Below, piece after piece: positions 33,849-41,369 of a stretch of 41,369 nt of DNA; the first letter of the stretch is position 1; every line of letters starts with the position of its first letter. Below the pieces are notes generated by a model. That model made no database searches, had not been told where the DNA came from, and saw nothing but the letters and a program-made list of their open reading frames with translations. The position numbers and the translations under genes were made by a program. Source of the stretch: Ralstonia soli (GTDB lineage: Bacteria > Pseudomonadota > Gammaproteobacteria > Burkholderiales > Burkholderiaceae); assembly GCF_023955655.1 (NCBI RefSeq), contig NZ_JAMXHT010000013.1, positions 1 to 41,369 on the forward strand, in the 5' to 3' direction.

Positions 33849-35495
33849 ATGCAAAGCAACCTGATCACCCCGACGCCATCGGCCTACACCTACCCGCTGC
33901 TGGTCAAGCAACTCCTGCTCAACTCGCAGAGCCTGTACGGCGACCAGGAAATCACCTATCGCGGTGAGCTGCGCTACAGCTTTCATGCTTTCCGCCAGCG
34001 CGTGGGCCGACTGGCCTCGGCGCTGACGGCGCTGGGCGTGCGCCATGGTTCAACCGTGGCCGTCATGGACTGGGACAGCCATCGGTATCTGGAGAGCTAC
34101 TTTGGCATCCCGATGATGGGAGCGACGCTGTTCACCGTGAACGTGCGGCTCTCCGCGCAGCAGATTCTCTACACCCTGAACGATTCCGAAGCCGAAGTCG
34201 TGCTGGTGCATGCCGATTTCGTGCCTCTGCTCGAAGAGATCAAGGGCGACCTCGCCTGCGTGCGCCACGTGGTCGTGCTCGCCGACGGCGAGCCCATGCC
34301 GCAGACGAGCCTGCCGGTGGCTGGCGAATACGAGGTGCTGCTGGGGCAAGCCTCGCCCGATTTCACCTTCCCCGATTTCGACGAACACACCAAGGCCGCG
34401 ACCTTCTACACGACCGGCACCACAGGCGACCCCAAAGGGGTGAGCTACAGCCACCGCGACATCGTCCTGCACACCATGGCCACCGCCATGACGTTGTGCT
34501 CGCCGCGCGATGGTCAGCGCCTGCACCGTGAAGACGTCTACATGCCAATCACGCCGATGTTCCATGTGCTGGCCTGGGGCATTCCGTACATCGCCGTCAC
34601 GTTGGGGCTCAAGATCGTGCTGCCGGGCCGCTACGTGCCCGAACTGCTACTCAAACTGCACGACACCGAGAAGGTCACGTTCTCGCATTGCGTGCCCACC
34701 ATCCTGCAGATGCTGCTGCAGGCCTCGCAGGGCGGCATGCACGATCTATCGGGCTGGAAGGTCATCATCGGTGGCTCGGCGCTATCTCCCGCACTGTGCG
34801 AGGCGGCACTGGAGTGCGGGATCGACGTGTTTGCCGGCTACGGCATGTCGGAAACCGGGCCCGTCGTCTCGCTTGCGCAATTGCCGCCGCGCTTCAAGCC
34901 GGCCAATCGGCAGGAAGAGGTGTGGATGCGCTGCTCTACCGGCCGCCCGGTGCCGATGTCTGACTTCCGCATCGTCGACGAAAACCTGTGCGACGTGCCG
35001 CACGACGGCAAGAGCCAGGGCGAGATCGTGCTGCGCACGCCATATCTCACGCAGGGCTATTTCAAGAAGCCCGACGCTTCCGAAGCGCTGTGGCAAGGCG
35101 GCTACCTGCATACCCAAGACATCGCGGTCATGATGCCCAACGGGTTCGTGCAGATCGTCGATCGCATCAAGGACGTCATCAAGACTGGTGGCGAGTGGGT
35201 ATCGTCGATCGAGGTGGAAGGCCTGATTGCCGAGGTGCCCGGGGTGCAGGAAAGCGCGGTGATCGGCGTGCGCGATGCCAAGTGGGGCGAGCGCCCGATG
35301 GCATTCGTGGTGTGCAAGCCCGGCGCGAAAGTGAAGGCAGGCGCCATTCGTGAACACCTGCTGCGGTATGTCGAATCCAAGCGGATCAGCAAGTACGCTG
35401 TGCCGGAACTGGATCGCATCACCTTTGTTGCCGAGATTCCAAAAACGAGCGTCGGCAAGATCAACAAGAAGGTGCTGCGCGACCGCGCGGTGTGA
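33849..35495 (+). CDS. acyl-CoA synthetase (AMP-forming)
   Basis: This 548-residue enzyme starts at ATG 33849; TTG 33819 is possible and the ribosome site is weak. The ATP motif YTTGTTGDPKGV lies near residue 190. GYGMSETGP is the adenylate motif and DRIKDVIKTGGEWVSSIEVE the hinge, with K in KTSVGKINKKVLR as the catalytic lysine. It resembles medium/long-chain acyl-CoA ligases (AlkK type). It would activate a carboxylic acid for the CoA-dependent steps of the cluster or of the neighbouring steroid-like module. Confidence 0.85.
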   Translation: MQSNLITPTPSAYTYPLLVKQLLLNSQSLYGDQEITYRGELRYSFHAFRQRVGRLASALTALGVRHGSTVAVMDWDSHRYLESYFGIPMMGATLFTVNVRLSAQQILYTLNDSEAEVVLVHADFVPLLEEIKGDLACVRHVVVLADGEPMPQTSLPVAGEYEVLLGQASPDFTFPDFDEHTKAATFYTTGTTGDPKGVSYSHRDIVLHTMATAMTLCSPRDGQRLHREDVYMPITPMFHVLAWGIPYIAVTLGLKIVLPGRYVPELLLKLHDTEKVTFSHCVPTILQMLLQASQGGMHDLSGWKVIIGGSALSPALCEAALECGIDVFAGYGMSETGPVVSLAQLPPRFKPANRQEEVWMRCSTGRPVPMSDFRIVDENLCDVPHDGKSQGEIVLRTPYLTQGYFKKPDASEALWQGGYLHTQDIAVMMPNGFVQIVDRIKDVIKTGGEWVSSIEVEGLIAEVPGVQESAVIGVRDAKWGERPMAFVVCKPGAKVKAGAIREHLLRYVESKRISKYAVPELDRITFVAEIPKTSVGKINKKVLRDRAV

Positions 35496-35678
35496 TGCGG
35501 GCGTCTACCGCAGCATGGCTCGTGGGCGACTACGGTTCCTAGGGTCCCGGCACGAGTCCGTCCTCCAATTTGCGACCGGTTCATTCTTGAGCTGGTACAG
35601 GCGGCGTGGTACGCTCGGAAATTGTTGAGGGCTGCAAGTCGTTGATCTATATGGAAAAGAGTGGGGCATACGATACAG

Positions 35679-35802
35679 TCCCACCCTCTCCGCCAGCAAG
35701 TCCAGCGCCCCGGTCAAACGGAGCCTGGTTCGAACAAAGCCCCGCCATTGGCGGGGCTTTGTCGTTTACGCGTTCTTGGCGGTACCGTTCGCCTAAGTTT
35801 TT
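35679..35802. repeat. repeat copy C: tRNA-Ser 3'-end-like core and terminator flank
   Basis: TCCCACCCTCTCCGCCA at 35679-35695 matches the 3' end expected of a tRNA-Ser gene. The 115 bases 35688-35802 match copy A (6188-6302) with one difference. The upstream arm differs from copies A and B. No full tRNA is found upstream; the T-loop GTTCGAAT is missing. It is probably an attachment-site duplicate. Confidence 0.7.
35736..35762 (+). terminator. hairpin terminator in repeat C
   Basis: The same perfect 11-bp stem as in copy A: AAAGCCCCGCC (35736-35746) and GGCGGGGCTTT (35750-35760). Confidence 0.7.
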
Positions 35803-35902
35803 CGGGGCTTGGGTTCGCCATTCTCAGAGCGCTGAGGTGGCAGTACCGATAGCCGGTTTTGCTGCCGATATCGGTGGTGAATCAGGCGGGGAAGAAACCG
35901 AG

Positions 35903-36250
35903 CTACTGGCGTTGGGTGGCCCAATCGATGGGCAAGGGTACGCGCTGCCTGAGAGCGTCGGAGGTCAGGGCCGGCGGTTGGCCGCCGTCCAACATGGCCC
36001 GCACAATGTCAGGTGCCAGGAAGGCCCTGTAAATGACGCGCGTCGCGAAAGAGCAAGTGACACCTTCCGCCACTGCAATGTCGGTGATGCTCTTGGTCCG
36101 CCCCGAGGTGCGTCGCTCCAGCCAGCGTTGCGCCTTGGCCTGCAGCGCAATCAAGCGCGTGTCGGGCTCCCGACGCTGCGGTTGATGCCAGGGTCCGGTA
36201 CAGCTGCCCTCGGCTGAACGGTCTTCCGCCGTACGTGCCACATGAGCCAT
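35903..36250 (-). pseudogene. C-terminal remnant of a serine recombinase
   Basis: This minus-strand frame of about 115 codons contains LIALQAKAQRWLERRTSGRT, then ITDIAVAEGVTCSFATRVIY, AFLAPDIVRAMLDGGQPPAL and VPLPIDWATQR. This is the typical C-terminal tail of large serine recombinases and related phage-type recombinases (helix-turn-helix, then FLAPDIVEAILxGxQP). The catalytic domain is absent. It lies about 100 bases after repeat C and is probably debris of the integration machinery. Confidence 0.6.
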
Positions 36251-36272
36251 TTTTCTCGAGTGCCCCCCAATT

Positions 36273-36286
36273 TGTGTACGATGTAT
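36273..36286 (+). promoter_or_regulatory. TGTGTAC...ATGTAT motif upstream of the GntR gene
   Basis: TGTGTAC at 36273-36279 is followed by ATGTAT at 36281-36286. The same two words occur in the promoter region of the NCS1 transporter. It is a candidate autoregulatory site of the GntR protein. Confidence 0.4.
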
Positions 36287-36332
36287 CCCGATTTAGTCGC
36301 CAATTCGCGACAGCTTGATGGTCCGTACTAAC

Positions 36333-37091
36333 ATGTCAACCACCCGCAGAAAAAAGGCAGAGCAAAGCTCGCCGACAGAAGCCGAGAAGGAAGCTGGCGG
36401 TACCGAGTCCTCTGCCGGCGAGGCATCGGCTACCGAGGCCATATACATGAGCCTGCTCACCGCAATCATGGAGCATCGGTTGCTGGCCGGCACCAAGCTG
36501 GTCGAAGAGCGGCTGTGCGAAGTCACCGGCGCCAGCCGGGCCCGCATCCGCCAAGTGTTCGCCCGGCTGGCGCATGAGAAGCTCGTCACGCTGGTCCCCA
36601 ACCGCGGGGCCTTTGTCGCCCGCCCTACCGTGGATGAAGCACGCGAGGTGTTTCAGACGCGGCGCGTTGTCGAGCCCGAACTGGCCGCAATACTGGCGCA
36701 GCAGGCTACGCCAGCAAAATTCCGGAAACTGCGCCGACATGCGCTGGAAGAGAACGATGCCCGCGCGCGCGCAGACCGCGCGGCGATAATCCGGCTGTCA
36801 GGCGAATTTCACATCTTGTTGGCTGAGATGGTCGGCAATGCCGTCCTGGAAAAACTAACTCGTGAGATGGTCTCTCGGACCTGCCTGATCATTACGCTGT
36901 ACGACCGCCCCGGTGCACCGGCTTGCCCCGAGCATGAGCACAGCGAACTCATCGACGCCATCGAGCGGCACGACGCCGCTGCCGCCAATGCTTTGATGTC
37001 CCGACACCTGCAGCATATTGAAGGCTCGCTTGACCTGAGGATGCCCGGCAGCGGCGCCCCCGATTTCTACAGCATCTTCAACAACCCCTGA
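36333..37091 (+). CDS. GntR-family regulator, FCD type
   Basis: This protein of about 252 residues starts at ATG 36333; ATG 36318 would add five residues and no ribosome site decides it. A variable N-terminal tail of some 35 residues precedes the winged helix (LVEERLCEVTGASRARIRQV, RLAHEKLVTLVPNRGAFVA). The C-terminal all-helical FCD domain has FHILLAEMVGN and HEHSELIDAIERHD, the residues that bind a metal and a small organic acid. The allantoin cluster follows on the opposite strand, so it probably regulates purine-derived nitrogen use. TGTGYACA sites in both promoter regions support this. Confidence 0.85.
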   Translation: MSTTRRKKAEQSSPTEAEKEAGGTESSAGEASATEAIYMSLLTAIMEHRLLAGTKLVEERLCEVTGASRARIRQVFARLAHEKLVTLVPNRGAFVARPTVDEAREVFQTRRVVEPELAAILAQQATPAKFRKLRRHALEENDARARADRAAIIRLSGEFHILLAEMVGNAVLEKLTREMVSRTCLIITLYDRPGAPACPEHEHSELIDAIERHDAAAANALMSRHLQHIEGSLDLRMPGSGAPDFYSIFNNP

Positions 37092-37130
37092 GAACGACGG
37101 GACCCAGGAGGAATTGTCGTCCGCAGGGTC

Positions 37131-37157
37131 GGCCTGCGCACAAGGCTGCAGGCCTTT
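37131..37157. terminator. possible terminator between convergent genes
   Basis: GGCCTG and CAGGCC pair across a 12-base loop and are followed by TTT. It lies between the ends of the GntR and puuE genes. The signal is weak. Confidence 0.3.
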
Positions 37158-37308
37158 AGGCGCAGTCACCTCAGATTGCCGGATTTCAGCTGAGACGGCA
37201 CACGCCTAAGATCCGCGCCTTTACCTTAGAGCAGGCAGCAAGCGGCATCGTCTGCCGTCCGCGCACGTTGTGCCCCCCGGGCTTGCGGCGCAGGGTGCTT
37301 GGCCAGGC

Positions 37309-38280
37309 TCAGGCGTACGTGGCTTCAGAGTAAGGTGTGGCCGCGTGCTGGAAGGGATGCGTCTCGATCCAATGGCGAGCGATATCGATGCGCCGGCAGA
37401 TCCATACCTTGTCGTGGCTCTGCACGTAATCCAGGAAACGCTGCAATGCGCGCATGCGCCCGGGACGGCCCAGCAGCCGGCAGTGCATGCCGACCGACAG
37501 CATCTTCGGGCGGTCCAGGCCCTGAGGGTCGCCCTCGGCGTAGAGCACGTCGAAGGCATCTTTCAGGTACTGGAAGAACTGTTCCCCTGTGTTGAAGCCC
37601 TGTGGGGTGGCAAAGCGCATGTCGTTGGAGTCCAGCGTGTAGGGCACCACCAGGTGCGGCTTCTTTTGGCCACCGGTGATTTCCACTTCTGTCCAGAAGG
37701 GCAGGTCGTCGCCGTAGTAGTCGGCGTCATACAGCAGCCCGCCATGCTCCACCACAAGGCGCCGCGTATTGGGGCTGTCGCGGCCGGTGTACCAGCCCAG
37801 TGGTGCGTCGCCCGTCAATTCCTTGATGATCTGCATGCCGATGCGCATGTGCTCGCGCTCGGTGGCCTCGTCGATGTTCTGGTAGTGGATCCAGCGCCAG
37901 CCGTGGCCGGCAATCTCATGGCCTAGTTCCACGAATGCGCGCGTGAGCTCCGGGTGCCGCTGCAGCGCCATCGACACGCCGAAGACGGTCAGCGGCAGGC
38001 CGCGCTGCTCGAACTCGCGCAGGATGCGCCACACGCCGGCGCGCGAGCCGTACTCGTAGATGCCTTCCATGCTCATGTGCCGATCCGGGTAGGCTGCCGC
38101 ACCGATGATTTCGGAGAGGAACTGTTCAGAGCCCGCATCGCCGTGCAGCACACAATTCTCGCCGCCTTCCTCATAGTTGAGGACAAACTGCAGGGCGATG
38201 CGTGCGCCGCCGGGCCAGCGGGCATGAGGGGGCTGGCTGCCGTAGCCGATCAGGTTGCGGGGGTAGTGTGACGGAAGCAT
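37309..38280 (-). CDS. puuE: allantoinase, PuuE type
   Basis: This 323-residue protein opens with YPRNLIGYGSQPPHARWPGG and NYEEGGENCVLHGD, signature stretches of PuuE. PuuE is a polysaccharide-deacetylase-fold allantoinase that hydrolyses allantoin to allantoate without metal. Further marks are GHEIAGHGWRWIHY and GWYTGRDSPNTRRLV. The length is typical. The next gene is an allantoin racemase and the third an NCS1 transporter, so it belongs to a complete allantoin uptake and opening cluster. Confidence 0.93.
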   Translation of the reverse strand: MLPSHYPRNLIGYGSQPPHARWPGGARIALQFVLNYEEGGENCVLHGDAGSEQFLSEIIGAAAYPDRHMSMEGIYEYGSRAGVWRILREFEQRGLPLTVFGVSMALQRHPELTRAFVELGHEIAGHGWRWIHYQNIDEATEREHMRIGMQIIKELTGDAPLGWYTGRDSPNTRRLVVEHGGLLYDADYYGDDLPFWTEVEITGGQKKPHLVVPYTLDSNDMRFATPQGFNTGEQFFQYLKDAFDVLYAEGDPQGLDRPKMLSVGMHCRLLGRPGRMRALQRFLDYVQSHDKVWICRRIDIARHWIETHPFQHAATPYSEATYA

Positions 38281-38348
38281 GGTAGTGCGGACTCGATTGG
38301 GATGATTGAATGTTGGCCACCGTGGTTCGGTGGCCCGGGCAGCATGGT

Positions 38349-39083
38349 TTAGTTCAGCGCGTAGGCTGCCAGTACACCGGAATAGGGCTTGGGCAGCGGC
38401 CGCGCCCAGTCGCCGCGCTTGCTGGTGGCCAGTCGGGCCGAGACCAGCGCCTCAGCCATCTTGACCGCGCATGCCACGCCGTCGATCACCGGCGCGCCAA
38501 TGGCGTCGGCGATTTCTTCGCACAGGTCGGCCATGCCGGCGCAGCCCAGCACGATGCAGTCACTGCCGTCCTCGGCGAGCGCGCGCCGGCATTCATCCGT
38601 GATGATGCGGCGCGCATCCGAGCCAGGGCATTCCAATTCCAGCACCGGCAAGTCACAGGCGCGAACGTTGCTGCAGAAACGCTTCATGCCGTAGCGCTCG
38701 GCCAAGTGCCAGGCCATGTTGCAGGTGCGTGCCAGCGTTGTGACCACACTGAAGCTGGTGCCCACCAGGCTGGCCATGTGCATGGCAGCCTCCGCAATGC
38801 CGATCACCGGGCCGCGCGCCACTTCGCGTGCGGCGTACAGGCCGGGATCACCGAAGCAGGCGATTACGTAGGCGTCCACATTCTCCTGTTCCCCCTGGAG
38901 GATCTCGTCGAGGATGCCAGGCACGGAAAGCGCCTCGTCATAGTGGCTTTCGATCGAGGCCGGGCCCATGCGCGGGCTGACCGCAACGACGTGCGTATCG
39001 GCATTGGCGACGGCGGATGCGCATTGGCCAATCTTCTCGGTCATGCTCCATGTGGTGTTGGGATTGATGATCTTGAGCTTCAT
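38349..39083 (-). CDS. hpxA: Asp/Glu/hydantoin racemase family, probable allantoin racemase
   Basis: This 244-residue protein starts at ATG 39083 (MKLKIINPNT); an upstream extension lacks a ribosome site. The two catalytic cysteines of the Asp/Glu racemase fold are seen in VIACFGDPGL and VLGCAGMADL. Family members racemise hydantoin or allantoin. Placement between puuE and an NCS1 transporter makes allantoin racemase (HpxA) the best reading. It would convert R-allantoin to the S form used by allantoinase. Confidence 0.85.
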   Translation of the reverse strand: MKLKIINPNTTWSMTEKIGQCASAVANADTHVVAVSPRMGPASIESHYDEALSVPGILDEILQGEQENVDAYVIACFGDPGLYAAREVARGPVIGIAEAAMHMASLVGTSFSVVTTLARTCNMAWHLAERYGMKRFCSNVRACDLPVLELECPGSDARRIITDECRRALAEDGSDCIVLGCAGMADLCEEIADAIGAPVIDGVACAVKMAEALVSARLATSKRGDWARPLPKPYSGVLAAYALN

Positions 39084-39115
39084 GGATGTTCTCGTGAGCA
39101 GGGTCGATATCACGT

Positions 39116-40639
39116 TTAAGTCGGCGTGGTGGGCGTTTCAGGCAAGCGCGCAGCGTGATCGGGTATCAAGCGCGCGGCGAGCACGCGGTACACGATCAGC
39201 GCGATTCCCATACCGATGAACCAGCTGTAGTTGGCCAGCGACTGCAGGGTCGGTACCACCACACAAAGGATGGGGATGAGGGCGGCCGGGATAATGGTTG
39301 CCACTGCCGCCGGGTTGTAGCCGTTGCGGTACCAGTAGGTGGCCTTCGGGTTCTGCGTGTACAGGTCATCCACCACCACGTGCTGGCGCCGCACCAAGTA
39401 GAAGTCCGAGATCAGGATGCCGAACAGCGGGCCGATGAACGCGCCCAGGATGTCGAGCGTGTAGTGGATCACAGCCGGGTTGTTGTAGATGTTCCACGGC
39501 GTGATGAAAATCGAGGCAACAGCCGCGATCATGCCGCCGGTGCGCCAGCTGATGTGCTTGGGCGCGACGTTCGAGAAGTCGAACGCCGGCGAGACGAAGT
39601 TGGCGACGATATTGATACCGATGGTGGCCGTCATGAAGGTAAAGGCGCCCAGCAGCATGGCAAAGGTGCTGTCGATATGGCCCACAGTCTCAACGGGATC
39701 GGTGATCAGCTTGCCGAAAACGGGCAGGGTGGCCGAGGTCGTGATCACCGTCAGCAGGGAGAAACCGAGGAAATTGACCGGCAGCCCCCAGAAGTTGCCG
39801 CGCTTGACCGATTTGAAATCCTTTGCATACCGCGAAAAATCGCCGAAATTCAGCATCGGCCCCGAGAAGTAGGACACCACAAGGGCAATCGCGCTCAGCA
39901 TGACCGGCACCGCATCCCATCCCTCGTACTTGAGAAAGCTCAGCGTGAGGTTCACGTTCTTCACGCCGGCTTTGCTCACCAGCCACACGGCCAGCGCGAT
40001 CATCACCACATAGACTGCCGGCCCGGCCCAGTCGATGAACTTGCGGATGGTCTCCATGCCGGTCCAGAACACCAGCGCCTGCAGCACCCACAGCGTCATG
40101 AAGCCGCCCCAGCCCAAGATCGACAAGCCTGCAAAGCCGTGCAACTTGGCGTCGGCATAGGGCGCCAGTGCAGGGAAAAAGTGCAACGCCAGGACCAGGA
40201 AAGCGCTGGAAGCTAGGTAGGTCTGGATCCCATACCAGGCAACGGCGATCAGGCCGCGGATGATGGCCGGAATATTGGCGCCAAGCACTCCAAATGAGGC
40301 GCGGCAGATGACAGGGTAAGGGGTGCCAGTGACCTGACTCGGCTTCGCCACCAGGTTACAGAAGAACTGCACGATGACGATGCCAATCAGCAGCGACACC
40401 AGCACCTGCCAACTTGATAGCCCCAGAGCGAACAAGCTGCCCGCAGTGATGTAGCCGCCCACGCTGTGCACGTCTGACATCCAGAAGGCAAAGATGTTGT
40501 AGGTGCCCCAGGTTTGCTTGCGGAGCGGGGCCAAGTCTTCATTGGTCAGCCGTTCGTCGTAGCTGGGTTTGATCAGGGCGTTGCTGTGATGTTGTGCGCT
40601 GCTTAGGGAATCGGCAGTCGCGGCTGCAGGCGTTTGCAT
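39116..40639 (-). CDS. NCS1-family transporter, probable allantoin permease
   Basis: This 507-residue protein starts at ATG 40639 with AAAGGAG nine bases upstream. About twelve membrane helices are seen. NCS1 marks include TWGTYNIFAFWMSDVHSVGG, ALGLSSWQVL, GTPYPVICRASFGVLGANIP and FGILISDFYLVRR. NCS1 carriers such as PucI and Mhp1 move allantoin, hydantoins or nucleobases with sodium or protons. Context with the allantoinase and racemase genes favours allantoin. Its promoter region carries TGTGTACA and ATGTAT. Confidence 0.85.
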   Translation of the reverse strand: MQTPAAATADSLSSAQHHSNALIKPSYDERLTNEDLAPLRKQTWGTYNIFAFWMSDVHSVGGYITAGSLFALGLSSWQVLVSLLIGIVIVQFFCNLVAKPSQVTGTPYPVICRASFGVLGANIPAIIRGLIAVAWYGIQTYLASSAFLVLALHFFPALAPYADAKLHGFAGLSILGWGGFMTLWVLQALVFWTGMETIRKFIDWAGPAVYVVMIALAVWLVSKAGVKNVNLTLSFLKYEGWDAVPVMLSAIALVVSYFSGPMLNFGDFSRYAKDFKSVKRGNFWGLPVNFLGFSLLTVITTSATLPVFGKLITDPVETVGHIDSTFAMLLGAFTFMTATIGINIVANFVSPAFDFSNVAPKHISWRTGGMIAAVASIFITPWNIYNNPAVIHYTLDILGAFIGPLFGILISDFYLVRRQHVVVDDLYTQNPKATYWYRNGYNPAAVATIIPAALIPILCVVVPTLQSLANYSWFIGMGIALIVYRVLAARLIPDHAARLPETPTTPT

Positions 40640-41227
40640 CTCGAGTGTCTCCTTTGACGGATGCGGGCAGAAGTTCTCAGATGGCATCTGGCCTTCTGTG
40701 GGCCGGATTGCCGTCACTTCGTGGAATCTATGAAAACAAAAGTGTGTACAAAATTAAGTGATTATGTATTCAGTGTTGTACGTTCATGGATCACGATTGT
40801 CAACATTGGGAAGCGCTAATGCGGGAAAGTCCTGAGGGGTGGTGCGTACGCGGGACCACTTGTGCCGAGAGAAACAGGCCCCGTGATATGTAAGCGCCGC
40901 TGTGCTAGGAGGCCGCATAGCGGGCGTGAAGCCGCCATGCGGCCACGCCTGAATGAATCAACGGTGGCTTCGATTGGTAGCCGGCGCGAAGGCTGCGGAC
41001 TTCTGTGCCGCGTCGTTGGCTGTTCAGTTTGGTGTCGCGAATCAAGTGCGCAGCACTCGCGTAGGGGGGGCGTCGACCACCCCAAAAAAAACATCAACGA
41101 ACTTGCTTAGCCTTACACGATTGTGCACAATTTGTTTTGCATATGTGCACACATGCAGAAGAACGTGTGAGCTGGATATGCCGGCTGGAGGACGTCACTC
41201 CAATCCAATATCAAGGAGACCACCGTA
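40640..41227. promoter_or_regulatory. divergent regulatory region between the NCS1 and porin genes
   Basis: 588 bases without a convincing gene. TGTGTACA occurs at 40743-40750, ATGTAT at 40764-40769 and TGTGCACA at 41122-41129 and 41144-41151. They form a candidate operator set for the GntR/FCD protein encoded at 36333. Confidence 0.5.
41121..41151 (+). promoter_or_regulatory. paired TGTGCACA palindromes upstream of the porin
   Basis: TTGTGCACAA (41121-41130) is a perfect palindrome. A second TGTGCACA begins at 41144, 22 bases after the first core, two helical turns away. FCD-type GntR operators often have this TTGT-N2-ACAA form. Confidence 0.5.
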
Positions 41228-41369
41228 ATGAACACCGCAACAAAGCTGGGCGCCTCTGCCCTGATGCTCGGGCTATCCGGCGTCGCTGCCGCGCAATCGA
41301 GCGTCACGCTCTCGGGCGTCATCGATACCGGCGTCAGTTGGACCAACCATGCCGGCAACGGCTCGCAGA
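41228..41369 (+). CDS. trimeric general porin, 5' part
   Basis: The gene starts at ATG 41228 with AAGGAG about ten bases upstream and runs off the right edge. A signal peptide (LGASALMLGLSGVAAA) leads to QSSVTLSGVIDTGVSW, the first strand of Burkholderiales porins. It is divergent from the allantoin transporter and may be co-regulated with it through the paired TGTGCACA sites. Confidence 0.85.
   Translation, partial: MNTATKLGASALMLGLSGVAAAQSSVTLSGVIDTGVSWTNHAGNGSQ

Noticed and set aside
35640-35700. possible complete tRNA-Ser gene
   Set aside because: Only the last 17 or so bases fit. No T-loop, anticodon arm or matching 5' acceptor strand is found upstream.
39155-40216. 353-codon open frame on the plus strand
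   Set aside because: It is antisense to the clear NCS1 transporter; composition is Asp/His/Arg/Gln-rich noise.
40862-41110. 82-codon plus-strand frame in the transporter-porin intergenic region
   Set aside because: No ribosome site, low-complexity basic composition, and it overlaps the probable regulatory region.

Overview
The window is GC-rich, densely coded DNA from a beta-proteobacterium of the Burkholderiaceae, most likely Ralstonia or Cupriavidus. This rests on an AcoR-type regulator next to an acetoin-dehydrogenase-like end, Burkholderiales trimeric porins, a PuuE/HpxA/NCS1 allantoin cluster and the general gene style. The genus is an inference; no rRNA or complete tRNA is present.

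Layout. (1) 1-5692: the 3' end of a 2-oxoacid dehydrogenase E2 gene, an overlapping lipoate-ligase-like gene, a three-gene oxidoreductase operon (Tat-exported small subunit, DUF4242-like protein, GMC flavoprotein with an Fe-S-type Cys triad) and an AcoR-like sigma-54 activator. (2) 5696-6302: a helicase 3' remnant, then repeat copy A. (3) 6585-20068: about 14 kb of poorly characterised exported and membrane proteins. They include a Sel1-repeat protein, a protein-glutaminase-like protein lacking its nucleophile, a lipoprotein, Cys-rich exported proteins, small and large membrane proteins, an RHS/YD-repeat protein and an OmpA-like protein. Several families recur in opposite orientation and in various states of decay. 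(4) 20154-20620: a repeat fragment (copy D) followed by a broken IS3-like element. (5) 20721-25778: a TetR regulator divergent from an operon for a KshA-like Rieske oxygenase, a KstD-like flavoprotein, a VOC protein and an SDR, which looks like a steroid-type ring-oxidation module. (6) 26242-26520: repeat copy B. (7) 26647-35495: an AraC regulator divergent from a catabolic cluster (CMD-like protein, beta-keto acid cleavage enzyme, SDR, MFS transporter, porin, Rieske ferredoxin, acyl-CoA ligase). (8) 35679-35802: repeat copy C, followed by a serine-recombinase C-terminal remnant. (9) 36333-41369: a GntR/FCD regulator, allantoin genes (puuE, allantoin racemase, NCS1 transporter) and the start of another porin.

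Copies A, B and C carry CTCCGCCA, which looks like the 3' end of a tRNA-Ser gene, followed by a shared flank with a strong hairpin terminator. A and C differ at one base in 115. Copies A and B also share an upstream arm rich in CCCTG. I infer that the accessory blocks are stacked or rearranged integrative elements built on tRNA-Ser-type attachment sites, with decayed helicase, recombinase and transposase debris at the joints.

The least described content is the 6.6-20.1 kb block. The best candidate for an undescribed system is the module of Cys-rich exported protein plus three-helix membrane protein, present as one full plus-strand copy, one full minus-strand copy and a third 3' remnant. The catalytically altered protein-glutaminase homologue is a second candidate.
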